From contig CALCII010000003.1 in assembly GCA_937907395.1 (NCBI GenBank), positions 18,151 to 82,150 of the forward strand: a stretch of 64,000 nucleotides of DNA, in the 5' to 3' direction. Of the stretch, positions 24,591 through 31,750 are shown in pieces. Source of the stretch: an uncultured Chitinophagaceae bacterium (GTDB taxonomy: Bacteria > Bacteroidota > Bacteroidia > Chitinophagales > Chitinophagaceae). The notes under the pieces are model-generated. The model was given only the letters and a program-made list of their open reading frames with translations. It had not been told where the DNA came from and ran no database searches. The position numbers and the translations under genes are program-made. The first letter of the stretch is position 1. Each line of letters opens with the position of its first letter.

Positions 24591-25109
24591 TCAGTCAAGA
24601 TAGATTTCCAATAAACCTTCCGGTAATTCCACTATCACCTCTTTCTTTTTATGATTCACACCACGGATGGTTTCTTCATGCAAGGGAATCAATGCTTCTT
24701 TTCCCTTTATCTCCAGCTTACAAAGTATTTGCAGCGGTTGTTCAATCACTTCCTGAATCACACCTAATTCATCATCGCCATCAAACATGGTATAACCAAT
24801 CAAAGAAATAGGAGCCGATTTCCCGGCGTGCTTTTTAAAATCATCTTCCCGCAACCATACTTTCTTGGCAGCAATTTTCTGAGCGGCTTCTTTGGTTGTA
24901 AATCCGTCAATGGTTAGATATACTTCAGATTCACTTTTTGCTTTGGCAGCGGTAATGAAGAATGGAAGAAACTTGTCTTTTGATTCTTCAATGAACAGTA
25001 CTTCCAATCCTTTTAAAGCTGTTTTCTTTCCCAGGTTGTGACGAAGAATCACTTGTCCGGCTAAGCCAAAAGTGCCCACGATTTGTCCAATGCTGAAGTA
25101 CTGTTCCAT
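24591..25109 (-). CDS. rimM: Ribosome maturation factor RimM
   Basis: RimM assists maturation of the 30S head by binding S19. The 172-residue protein has the N-terminal RimM domain (YFSIGQIVGTFGLAGQVILR) and the PRC-barrel C-terminal part (LIGYTMFDGDDELGVIQEVI, ALIPLHEETIRGVNHKKKEV). Length is typical. Although next to rpsP, it has its own -7 box (TATATTTG) 4 nt before its ATG, and rpsP ends in a hairpin before it, so it is likely a separate transcript. trmD, often its neighbour, is 28 kb away. Confidence 0.95.
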   Translation of the reverse strand: MEQYFSIGQIVGTFGLAGQVILRHNLGKKTALKGLEVLFIEESKDKFLPFFITAAKAKSESEVYLTIDGFTTKEAAQKIAAKKVWLREDDFKKHAGKSAPISLIGYTMFDGDDELGVIQEVIEQPLQILCKLEIKGKEALIPLHEETIRGVNHKKKEVIVELPEGLLEIYLD

Positions 25110-25113
25110 AGCG

Positions 25114-25121
25114 CAAATATA
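25114..25121 (-). promoter_or_regulatory. -7 box of rimM, 4 nt before ATG
   Basis: The minus strand reads TATATTTG, then CGCT, then ATG (25109). It is an exact consensus match with no room for a Shine-Dalgarno, consistent with a leaderless mRNA. Confidence 0.6.
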
Positions 25122-25155
25122 AATGGCTGATGATGTAGATTTTGATAGTGCCGGT

Positions 25156-25183
25156 AAATAAAAAATCCCCCGGAAACGGAGGA
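25156..25183 (-). terminator. Terminator after rpsP
   Basis: On the minus strand a 7-bp stem with one mismatch (TCCTCCG / CGGGGGA, loop TTTC) is followed by ATTTTTTATTT. It lies between the rpsP stop and the rimM promoter, separating the two genes. Confidence 0.65.
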
Positions 25184-25207
25184 CTTTCTATGAAAAGCAA
25201 TTGACTA

Positions 25208-25669
25208 TTACTCTCCCTGGGGTGCTTCTTCACCACCTTCCTGCCTGCGTGGGGCGGGACGGCGTTGATATCCACCACCTGAACGTCTGTTGAAACGTGC
25301 ACGGCGGGCTTCATCCTGCTTTTTCTTTTCAGCAGCTTCATGCTCATTATGCCATGACTGGAATTTTTCCATAGCAGTAGCCTGATCAAACAAACCAAGG
25401 CTAACACCACGTAACAGGTGTTTCAGGTATAACACACCTTTGTTGGAGAGGATTTTACGTACTGTATCAGTAGGCTGAGCACCTTTGTGTAACCATTCCA
25501 GCGCTTTCTGGCGGTCAATTTGTACAACAGCAGGTTCTGTTACAGGGTTGTAAGTACCAATTTTCTGAATGAATTTACCATCTCTGGGCGATCTTGCGTC
25601 TGCCACTACGATGAAATAGAAAGGTCTTTTCTTAGACCCATGTCTTTGAAGTCGGATTTTTACGGGCAT
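25208..25669 (-). CDS. rpsP: 30S ribosomal protein S16
   Basis: This small-subunit ribosomal protein starts MPVKIRLQRHGSKKRPFYFI at 25669, the standard S16 N-terminus; an extended frame to 25741 covers the promoter and leader and is rejected. At 153 residues it is longer than the usual ~80-90. The extra C-terminal part is charged and low-complexity (KKKQDEARRARFNRRSGGGY, RRPAPRRQEGGEEAPQGE), as known for Bacteroidota S16. It has its own promoter (25722-25752) and terminator. Confidence 0.96.
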   Translation of the reverse strand: MPVKIRLQRHGSKKRPFYFIVVADARSPRDGKFIQKIGTYNPVTEPAVVQIDRQKALEWLHKGAQPTDTVRKILSNKGVLYLKHLLRGVSLGLFDQATAMEKFQSWHNEHEAAEKKKQDEARRARFNRRSGGGYQRRPAPRRQEGGEEAPQGE

Positions 25670-25721
25670 CGTAAATTGAAATTTAAATGCGTTAACAATT
25701 AGGTTATCTAAAATAGGGCTG

Positions 25722-25752
25722 CAAATATACTTTATATTCAAACAATATCCAA
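25722..25752 (-). promoter_or_regulatory. rpsP promoter (-33 TTG, -7 TATATTTG)
   Basis: On the minus strand, TTG (25750-25752) is followed after 20 nt by TATATTTG (25722-25729), close to the Bacteroidota two-part consensus. The leader to the S16 ATG is ~45 nt, long enough for an autoregulatory structure, but none was recognised. Confidence 0.65.
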
Positions 25753-25766
25753 CACATTAAAAAAAA

Positions 25767-27092
25767 TTATCTGCGTCCCAGTCCCGGCATCATGCGCCCC
25801 ATGGGCATTTTGTTCATCATTCCCATCATTTGCTTCATTTGCTCGAACTGTTTCATGAAGGCATTTACCTCGCTGATTTCCTTACCAGAGCCTTTTGCAA
25901 TACGTGTGCGGCGGCTTTGGTCAATCACATCCGGATTGGCTCTTTCATACGGAGTCATGGAGTTAATTATTGCTTCCACGCCCTTGAACGCATCGTCGCT
26001 GATGTCCACATCCTTCATAGCCTTACCCATCCCCGGGATCATACCCAGCAGGTCCTTGATATTCCCCATCTTTTTGATCTGCTCCAGCTGTTGCTTAAAA
26101 TCTTCAAAATCGAACTGATTTTTCCGGATTTTCTTTTGCAGTTTTTTCGCCTCTTCTTCATCAAACTGGGCCTGGGCTTTTTCAACAAGTGAGGTAATAT
26201 CACCCATACCCAGGATACGCTGCGCCATACGATCGGGATAGAACACATCCAGCGTTTCCATCTTTTCGCCACTGCTCACAAACTTAATGGGTTTGTTCAC
26301 GGTGTATTTAATGGAAAGCGCTGCACCACCTCTTGTATCACCATCCAGTTTGGTTAATACCACACCGGTGAAATTGAGCCTGTCGTTGAAAGATTTTGCT
26401 GTATTCACAGCGTCCTGCCCCGTCATACTATCCACCACGAATAATATTTCGTTCGGGGTTACCGCATTTTTGATATTCGCCACTTCTGTCATCAATACCT
26501 CATCAATGGCCAAACGGCCGGCTGTATCGATGATGACAACATTCTTATTCTTTGTTTTTGCTTCTTTGATGGCATTCTGCGCAATGGCAACCGCATCTTT
26601 ATTTTCCCGCTCACTGTATACATCCACACCAATTTGTGAGCCCAGCACCGTGAGCTGATCAATCGCCGCCGGACGATAAATATCGGCCGCCACCAGTAAT
26701 GGAGATTTACCTTTCTTGGTTTTGAGATAATTGGCCAGTTTGCCACTGAAGGTGGTTTTACCACTACCCTGCAAACCTGCAATCAGGATTACAGCAGGGG
26801 TTCCTTTTACATCCAGTTCACTTTCTGATCCACCCATCAGTTCGGTGAGTTCATCCTGCACAATTTTCACCATTTGCTGACCGGGATTCACCGCCAGCAA
26901 CACTTTTGAACCAATGGCTTTGTCCTTTACCGTATCGGTAAATTCCTTGGCAATTTTGAAGTTTACATCGGCATCCACGAGGGCACGACGGATATCCTTT
27001 ACCGTTGCGGCAATATTGAGTTCGGTAATGCGGCCTTCGCCTTTTACATTCTTAAACGCCTGTTCTAGCCGTTCACTTAAATTCTGAAACAT
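25767..27092 (-). CDS. ffh: Signal recognition particle protein Ffh
   Basis: This GTPase subunit of the SRP targets nascent membrane proteins. The 441-residue protein has an N-domain and a G-domain with P-loop GLQGSGKTTFSGKLA (~residues 107-121), VAADIYRPAAIDQL, DTAGRLAIDEVLM, and TKLDGDTRGGAALS. The methionine-rich M-domain ends EQMKQMMGMMNKMPMGRMMP, which binds SRP RNA and signal sequences. No SRP RNA gene was recognised nearby. A TACATTTG box lies at 27115-27122 upstream. Confidence 0.97.
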   Translation of the reverse strand: MFQNLSERLEQAFKNVKGEGRITELNIAATVKDIRRALVDADVNFKIAKEFTDTVKDKAIGSKVLLAVNPGQQMVKIVQDELTELMGGSESELDVKGTPAVILIAGLQGSGKTTFSGKLANYLKTKKGKSPLLVAADIYRPAAIDQLTVLGSQIGVDVYSERENKDAVAIAQNAIKEAKTKNKNVVIIDTAGRLAIDEVLMTEVANIKNAVTPNEILFVVDSMTGQDAVNTAKSFNDRLNFTGVVLTKLDGDTRGGAALSIKYTVNKPIKFVSSGEKMETLDVFYPDRMAQRILGMGDITSLVEKAQAQFDEEEAKKLQKKIRKNQFDFEDFKQQLEQIKKMGNIKDLLGMIPGMGKAMKDVDISDDAFKGVEAIINSMTPYERANPDVIDQSRRTRIAKGSGKEISEVNAFMKQFEQMKQMMGMMNKMPMGRMMPGLGRR

Positions 27093-27114
27093 AATTCACT
27101 GCTGTTTGGGGCAG

Positions 27115-27122
27115 CAAATGTA
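27115..27122 (-). promoter_or_regulatory. -7 box upstream of ffh
   Basis: The minus strand reads TACATTTG, an exact TAnnTTTG match, 22 nt before the ffh ATG. No -33 element at standard spacing was seen. Confidence 0.45.
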
Positions 27123-27214
27123 CGCCCAATCGGGTAAAGGGGAAAATGGTGATAAGGATTCTATGTGGCCAGCTTATAATTCTGCGGTCGAATGATTATA
27201 CCGGGAGCAACTTA

Positions 27215-27439
27215 TTACTTTCCCGTACTGTTCTTTTCTTCCACAAATTCAAGGATATCGCCGGGCTGACAATCCAGTGCTTTACAAATGGACTCCAATG
27301 TGCTGAAGCGGATTGCCTTCGCTTTTCCGGTTTTTAAAATGGATAGATTTGACAGTGTAAGATCCACTCTCTCTGAAAGTTCATTCAGTGACATCTTTCG
27401 CTTTGCCATCATCACATCAAGGTTTACAATGATTGGCAT
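27215..27439 (-). CDS. Small XRE-family regulator (YozG-like)
   Basis: A 74-residue Cro/C1-type helix-turn-helix protein. The HTH is MSLNELSERVDLTLSNLSIL near residues 16-35, followed by the family tail IRFSTLESICKALDCQPGDI. It is nearly all HTH, without a sensor domain. It starts 2 bp after the DUF2975 gene and is surely co-transcribed with it. This DUF2975/XRE pairing is common in Firmicutes and Bacteroidota. It may repress its own operon through the palindromes at 28011-28058 (inference). Confidence 0.9.
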   Translation of the reverse strand: MPIIVNLDVMMAKRKMSLNELSERVDLTLSNLSILKTGKAKAIRFSTLESICKALDCQPGDILEFVEEKNSTGK

Positions 27440-27441
27440 AG

Positions 27442-27978
27442 TTAAACAGTTAATTCGTTTTCTTCTTGAATTTCAACACCCTTTTGAAAAATAGCAGCAA
27501 TCACATACACAACAGCTGCCATCAGAATAAATGCCTGGCTATCGGCCCAGAAAGGATCGAGATTATCAACCGAGATACCATAATGTGTCATGTTTTTAGC
27601 TGTTTGACGGCCAATGTAACTGATGATTCCGATCGAAAAAGTATAGTAGCTGATCGTTGTTATTTGTTCTGATACAAACCTGCTGAAGGGTTTCTCGAGG
27701 CTGAATTTGCTCAGCAACCGGATCACAATGTAAAATAAGTGGGCTTTAAAAAAAGCAAGGGCAAGGATAAAGCTGAACAGTCCATAGAAAACCCATTTGC
27801 TGCGGTTATACATATCACTTAAATCCAGTTTCTGGTACAGGTTATGAACAGCTTCCGGTTTGAAAATACTGAAGATGAAATTGAAAAGCAGCGCACCGGC
27901 TTCAATAGATAACCCAATAAAAATGATCCATGAAATAACATGCAGCGCTTTAAATACGAGATCACTCCTTTTTGACAT
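27442..27978 (-). CDS. DUF2975 membrane protein
   Basis: A 178-residue integral membrane protein with four hydrophobic segments: ALHVISWIIFIGLSIEAGAL, WVFYGLFSFILALAFFKAHL, ISYYTFSIGIISYIGR and FILMAAVVYVIAAIFQKGVE. The last segment (VYVIAAIFQKGVEIQEENEL) is the conserved DUF2975 end. It is the first gene of a two-gene operon with a YozG-like regulator. Function is unknown; the pairing suggests a membrane component whose expression is gated by the small regulator. Confidence 0.85.
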   Translation of the reverse strand: MSKRSDLVFKALHVISWIIFIGLSIEAGALLFNFIFSIFKPEAVHNLYQKLDLSDMYNRSKWVFYGLFSFILALAFFKAHLFYIVIRLLSKFSLEKPFSRFVSEQITTISYYTFSIGIISYIGRQTAKNMTHYGISVDNLDPFWADSQAFILMAAVVYVIAAIFQKGVEIQEENELTV

Positions 27979-28003
27979 ATTGATGTTTTTTAAAATGATA
28001 CTG

Positions 28004-28033
28004 CAAACATAATAAATATTTATTGATAAACAA
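28004..28033 (-). promoter_or_regulatory. Promoter of the DUF2975/XRE operon with overlapping operator
   Basis: On the minus strand, TTG (28031-28033) is followed after 19 nt by TATGTTTG (28004-28011), one of the best two-part promoters in the window. The perfect 14-bp palindrome AATAAATATTTATT (28011-28024) lies in the spacer between the two boxes, where a bound repressor would block polymerase. Confidence 0.6.
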
Positions 28034-28042
28034 TAAATTTAT

Positions 28043-28058
28043 ATTATTTTAAAATAAT
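28043..28058. repeat. 16-bp perfect AT palindrome upstream of DUF2975/XRE operon
   Basis: ATTATTTTAAAATAAT is a perfect palindrome flanked by further inverted AATAAATTT / AATTTATT words. It lies just upstream of the -33 box of the DUF2975 promoter. Candidate second operator half, or a simple AT-rich upstream element. Confidence 0.5.
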
Positions 28059-28189
28059 TTATTATAAGCCTCACTCTGCCACTTCCTGCCGGCGCCTGCA
28101 GGCCCGGTTAACATTTCCCATGAAAAATCAGAAATCGCAAATCTGAAATCATACATCAGTACCCCGATTCCTCACAGCTTGTTCACCCT

Positions 28190-28197
28190 TATCTTTG
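28190..28197 (+). promoter_or_regulatory. -7 box of the GT2 gene, 5 nt before ATG
   Basis: TATCTTTG is an exact consensus match followed by CGCCC and ATG (28203). No Shine-Dalgarno space is left, so the transcript is probably leaderless. Upstream (28122-28158) lies an AAATCAGAAATC / AAATCTGAAATC word spacer. Confidence 0.6.
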
Positions 28198-28202
28198 CGC
28201 CC

Positions 28203-28940
28203 ATGTTCAAGAATCAGAAAGTGGTGGTGGTGCTGCCTGCATATAATGCGGCCAAAACACTGGAAATTACGTACAACGAAATCCCGTTCGATATCGTTGA
28301 TGAAGTGGTACTGGTAGACGATGCCAGCAAGGATGAAACCGTTCAAAAAGCAAAGGAACTGGGCATCCGTCACATTGTGAGCCATGAAAAAAACAAAGGT
28401 TACGGCGGCAACCAGAAAAGCTGTTATAAAAAAGCATTGGAGCTGGGAGGAGATATTGTGATTATGCTTCACCCCGATTATCAATACACCCCGCAACTGA
28501 TTCATGCCATGACCAGCATTATTGGCAATAAAGTGTACCCGGCAGTGTTTGGGAGCCGTATTCTTGGAAAAGGTGCCCTTAAAGGTGGCATGCCCATGTA
28601 TAAATACATTGCCAACCGTTTTCTTACTCTTACTCAGAATATTATTATCAATCAGAAACTGAGCGAATACCACACCGGTTACCGTGCATTCAGCCGGGAA
28701 GTACTGGAAGCTGTAAAACTCGATGCCTGCGATGATGATTTCATCTTCGACAATGAAATGGTTTCACAGATTTTTTACAACGGATTTGAAATTGGTGAAG
28801 TAACCTGCCCCACTAAATATTTTGAAGAAGCCAGCAGTATCAATTTCAGCAGAAGTATGAAATACGGGCTCGGTTGTTTAAAAGTGTCGCTTGTTTACAG
28901 ACTTTGCAAATGGGGATTGATGAAGAGCAAGTTGTATTAA
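28203..28940 (+). CDS. Family 2 glycosyltransferase (DPM/DPG synthase-like)
   Basis: A 245-residue GT-A fold enzyme that transfers a sugar from a nucleotide sugar to an acceptor, possibly polyprenyl phosphate. It has the N-terminal nucleotide-binding start VVVVLPAYNAAKTLE, VLVDDASKDETVQKAKEL near residue 40 (DD), HEKNKGYGGNQKSCYKKALE near 70-90, and the DxD-like HPDYQYTP. The C-terminal acceptor region has YHTGYRAFSREVLEAV. It lacks C-terminal membrane helices. The start was chosen at ATG 28203, 5 nt after the -7 box TATCTTTG; the frame start at 28179 lies upstream of that box. Confidence 0.9.
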   Translation: MFKNQKVVVVLPAYNAAKTLEITYNEIPFDIVDEVVLVDDASKDETVQKAKELGIRHIVSHEKNKGYGGNQKSCYKKALELGGDIVIMLHPDYQYTPQLIHAMTSIIGNKVYPAVFGSRILGKGALKGGMPMYKYIANRFLTLTQNIIINQKLSEYHTGYRAFSREVLEAVKLDACDDDFIFDNEMVSQIFYNGFEIGEVTCPTKYFEEASSINFSRSMKYGLGCLKVSLVYRLCKWGLMKSKLY

Positions 28941-28982
28941 TGCTTTTCTGTTCCGGAAATTTTATTTATTTTAAGCTAACCA

Positions 28983-29321
28983 TTGAAACAAATTGTAACG
29001 ATATGCCTACTGCTATTATTCCTCGTTTTTCAATACGGGAAAATAATTGAGTACTCCACCTGTAAACTCACAGCCATTGTAAATCAGCAACCTGCCTGTG
29101 ATTGTGAAAAAAAAATAACAGCAACCACACATAACAACCCGGCGCCGGTATTACCCCAGCACCTGCATATCAAACTTTTTTCAGACGATTACAAAGAACA
29201 GAGTCTTACCAGCGAAACCAATCTTTACTGGTCTGAAGTTTCATCTCCCTCTACTCCTTACTCCAATTCTTATTCCTTTGTTTTTGTAACAGGTATTTTT
29301 CATCCTCCCTTGTACGCCTGA
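28983..29321 (+). CDS. Small exported or membrane-anchored protein, TTG start
   Basis: A 112-residue frame that begins at TTG (28983) and has no in-frame ATG. The N-terminus (MKQIVTICLLLLFLVFQYGK) is a hydrophobic signal or anchor. The remainder has three Cys (STCK and CDCEK) and ends SFVFVTGIFHPPLYA. Such small proteins ending in HPPxx often precede TonB receptors or metal-related genes in Bacteroidota, a recollection I cannot verify here. It is followed at 103 bp by a thioredoxin-like gene. Whether it is translated is uncertain because of the TTG start. Confidence 0.55.
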   Translation: MKQIVTICLLLLFLVFQYGKIIEYSTCKLTAIVNQQPACDCEKKITATTHNNPAPVLPQHLHIKLFSDDYKEQSLTSETNLYWSEVSSPSTPYSNSYSFVFVTGIFHPPLYA

Positions 29322-29423
29322 AGAAAACCCCAAGACATAGTACAACAACTGTACTGCGGATTTATTGTCAATAACACCGGCAGAACCTGCCGATGTATCC
29401 TGTTAACATAAACTCATACAACA

Positions 29424-29981
29424 ATGTATAAACTCATTCTATGCATGGCATTACTGTTATGTATTGCCATCAACTCAACTGCACAATTGATTAACCAAAC
29501 AACCAGAGATCGTAATAACAACGAAATACTCATTGGGTGCTGCACACGTGAAGCGCTTAGCAGGGAACCCTACGCTGCATGGTTTAACAATAATTATTTT
29601 AATTATTCAGTGGATACCACCCACATCCCTCTTATAAAAAAGAACATCGAACGAAAACAATTCCTGATTTTTATGGGTACCTGGTGCGGCGATAGCAAAC
29701 GGGAAGTTCCCCGTATTATGAAAGTACTTGATTACTGTAACGTGCGGCCGGAACAAGTTAAAATTATCATGGTAAGCAATGCCGACAGTATGTATAAACA
29801 AAGTCCTGCACATGAAGAAAGAGGATTGAATATCACCCGTGTGCCTACACTCATTGTGTATGAAGGAACAACAGAAATCAACCGCTTTGTAGAATACCCC
29901 GTGGAAAGTATTGAAAAAGATTTAGCCAAAATAATGGGCAGAAAAGAATATAAACATTCTTATTATAAGGCAGGTAATTAA
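29424..29981 (+). CDS. Exported thioredoxin-like protein
   Basis: A 185-residue protein with a signal peptide (MYKLILCMALLLCIAINSTA). The thioredoxin-like core is FLIFMGTWCGDSKREVPRIM near residues 84-103, with a single active-site Cys (WCGDSKRE, not WCxxC). It has the cis-Pro region ITRVPTLIVYEGTTEINRFV near 130-150. The single Cys argues against disulfide exchange as the main activity. It may be a periplasmic redox or bacillithiol-type helper, but this is inference. A strong hairpin terminator follows (29988-30027). Confidence 0.85.
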   Translation: MYKLILCMALLLCIAINSTAQLINQTTRDRNNNEILIGCCTREALSREPYAAWFNNNYFNYSVDTTHIPLIKKNIERKQFLIFMGTWCGDSKREVPRIMKVLDYCNVRPEQVKIIMVSNADSMYKQSPAHEERGLNITRVPTLIVYEGTTEINRFVEYPVESIEKDLAKIMGRKEYKHSYYKAGN

Positions 29982-29987
29982 ACATGG

Positions 29988-30027
29988 AACCGGTCTGCCT
30001 GTTTGTTACGGGCAGACTGGTTTATTT
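29988..30027. terminator. Bidirectional terminator between thioredoxin-like and GT83-like genes
   Basis: The stem AACCGGTCTGCC (29988-29999) pairs with GGGCAGACTGGTT (30010-30022), with one mismatch. It is followed by TATTTTCTTTG on the plus strand and TTCCATG on the other. It lies between two convergent genes. Confidence 0.8.
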
Positions 30028-31656
30028 TCTTTGATAAAAAACAAAACCATTTTTCTCATAAAGAACCGTAAGACGTTCTCCGTGCAATTTCATTAACTCA
30101 GCTTTGTATGTATTCTTACTTACAAAATAAGTAGGCTTATCAACTGCAGCTGTAAGTAACCAGTTTTCATCTTTGGATTCTTTCCTGTGTCCGGGTTTAA
30201 CTGCGGTATAAAAGTATTGGGCATAACTCTTATATCCGAGTGTTTTCACATACACGTCTTTTCCTTTCAATGTTTGGAAAAACTCTATCGCTGCATTTTG
30301 TGAATATTGTTCAATGCGTGGCGTAAAGGCAGTCAGTAATACCTGCATGGCTACAATTCCTGCTACAAAATAAGTAGCCAGTCCCTGCTGGTATTTTTTC
30401 TTCTGCATCCAGTAAAAGCCCAGCACCATTGCTATCAGAAACAAAATACCCGGCACCATCAATCCATAGTTCCAGTTTGCTTTTGCATTGAGGTTGGCTA
30501 ATGCAAAAGGATCTTTTTGCAACAGCGGCTTCAGCCACTCAATATTATTTCCAATAAGTGGCAATCCAATAAACAATATACTCCAGATGAGTCCCAGTAC
30601 CAGCAGTCCGATCTTTTGCCAGCTGCGGATCTGTGCTGTGCGGTTCACCAATCCATAAACAGTGGCTGCCGCTAAATATCCAATTGGCAGATAGGTGAAT
30701 GATGAATAGTGTACAATTTTTGTCTTTACGATTGTGAATACAACCAGTATCACAATCAGCGATGCAATCATGAGCTTGCGGAATAATTGCTGACCTGTGT
30801 TCTCATGCTCCTGATTTTTATACCGGAAGATGAGTAAGGATGCAGGGAAACAACCAATAATAACGACAACAAAATGATAGAGAAAAAAGCCTCCATGCCC
30901 AGCATCTTCTGTTTTTGCCAAACGTATCTGATAGGTGATAAACTCATTTACAAACCACCAGCCATGCTGCAGTATCTCCAGTCCAAACCACAGCAAGGTG
31001 ACCAGAAACACACCAATACCCCAGAACAAATAGTATTTAAAAGCCACCCATCCTTTACCACGGTTGAAAAACAGAAAGAGTGCATAACTGAGCAACACTA
31101 CCAGCAAGGCCACCGGGCCCTTGGTTAAAATACCCAGCCCCGTAAACAAGGCAGATAGCAACAATGATTTCAGTAAGGGTTTGCGCTCCTGCTGATTCGT
31201 TAAACAACGTGAGAGGAAGTATATACCTAAGAAAATAAACAGGTTGAACCAGGGATCAATAATGCCGCTCTTGAAATACAGGTGAGGCAGAAAAGTGCCT
31301 GCATAAATCAACACCCACCACCATGCAAAACGTTCATTGTGTAACCGTTTCCCAATAGCAAATAACACCAGCAGGGTTACGATACCACAAACTGCATTGG
31401 GGAAACGGGCCGCAAATTCATTTTCGCCAAACACCTGCATAGATGTTGTTTGCATCCAGAAAAACAAAGGGGGCTTTTCCCAGAAGGGTTCGTAATTGAT
31501 TTGCACCCGCATATAATTGCCGGTTTCAATCATTTCACGGGCGCTTTCGGCAAAATTGATTTCATCCCAATCAAACAAATGCACTTTGCCCAGGGAATGA
31601 ACGAACAATACTGTTCCGATGGCGACAACAATGAGATATGATACGAGACGGTTCAT
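30022..31656 (-). CDS. ArnT-like GT83 glycosyltransferase
   Basis: A 544-residue GT-C membrane enzyme of the ArnT/PMT type that moves a sugar from a polyprenyl-phosphate donor to an envelope acceptor. The hallmark FDWDEINFAESAREM near residues 28-42 (Asp-Glu in the first extracytoplasmic loop) is present, followed by YMRVQINYEPFWEKPPLFFW. About 11-12 hydrophobic helices are evident and a soluble C-terminus with KTLGYKSYAQYFYTAVKPGH. The acceptor (lipid A or glycan) is unknown. A 16-bp palindrome (31685-31700) lies ~29 bp upstream. Confidence 0.9.
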   Translation of the reverse strand: MNRLVSYLIVVAIGTVLFVHSLGKVHLFDWDEINFAESAREMIETGNYMRVQINYEPFWEKPPLFFWMQTTSMQVFGENEFAARFPNAVCGIVTLLVLFAIGKRLHNERFAWWWVLIYAGTFLPHLYFKSGIIDPWFNLFIFLGIYFLSRCLTNQQERKPLLKSLLLSALFTGLGILTKGPVALLVVLLSYALFLFFNRGKGWVAFKYYLFWGIGVFLVTLLWFGLEILQHGWWFVNEFITYQIRLAKTEDAGHGGFFLYHFVVVIIGCFPASLLIFRYKNQEHENTGQQLFRKLMIASLIVILVVFTIVKTKIVHYSSFTYLPIGYLAAATVYGLVNRTAQIRSWQKIGLLVLGLIWSILFIGLPLIGNNIEWLKPLLQKDPFALANLNAKANWNYGLMVPGILFLIAMVLGFYWMQKKKYQQGLATYFVAGIVAMQVLLTAFTPRIEQYSQNAAIEFFQTLKGKDVYVKTLGYKSYAQYFYTAVKPGHRKESKDENWLLTAAVDKPTYFVSKNTYKAELMKLHGERLTVLYEKNGFVFYQRK

Positions 31657-31684
31657 TTGTATGGCGAAGGTAGAAAATCACAAA

Positions 31685-31700
31685 CGGTGATGCATCACCG
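31685..31700. promoter_or_regulatory. Perfect 16-bp palindrome between sigma factor and ArnT-like gene
   Basis: CGGTGATGCATCACCG is a perfect palindrome, 28 bp upstream of the ArnT-like ATG and next to the sigma-factor terminator. It could be an operator for the ArnT-like gene. It lacks a T-tract, so it is not itself a terminator. Confidence 0.5.
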
Positions 31701-31704
31701 AAAA

Positions 31705-31735
31705 TAAAAAAACCGGAAACGTGCTTCCGGTTTTC
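31705..31735 (-). terminator. Terminator of the primary sigma factor gene
   Basis: AACCGGAA (31711-31718) pairs with TTCCGGTT (31725-31732), loop ACGTGC. On the minus strand it is followed by TTTTTTATTTT. Confidence 0.85.
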
Positions 31736-31750
31736 TGTAACGGGTTCTGA

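Noticed and set aside
28082..28110. GC-rich palindromic patch (GCCGGCGCCTGCAGGC) as a REP element
   Set aside because: Contains only short adjacent palindromes (GCCGGC, CCTGCAGG) and no second copy in the window, so it is not called.
28149..28673. 174-codon antisense frame over the GT2 gene
   Set aside because: The sense strand encodes a clear glycosyltransferase with motifs and promoter; the antisense protein is His/Phe-rich shadow sequence.
29601..29813. Antisense frames in the thioredoxin-like gene
   Set aside because: No motif, short, and fully overlapped by a gene with a signal peptide and thioredoxin core.
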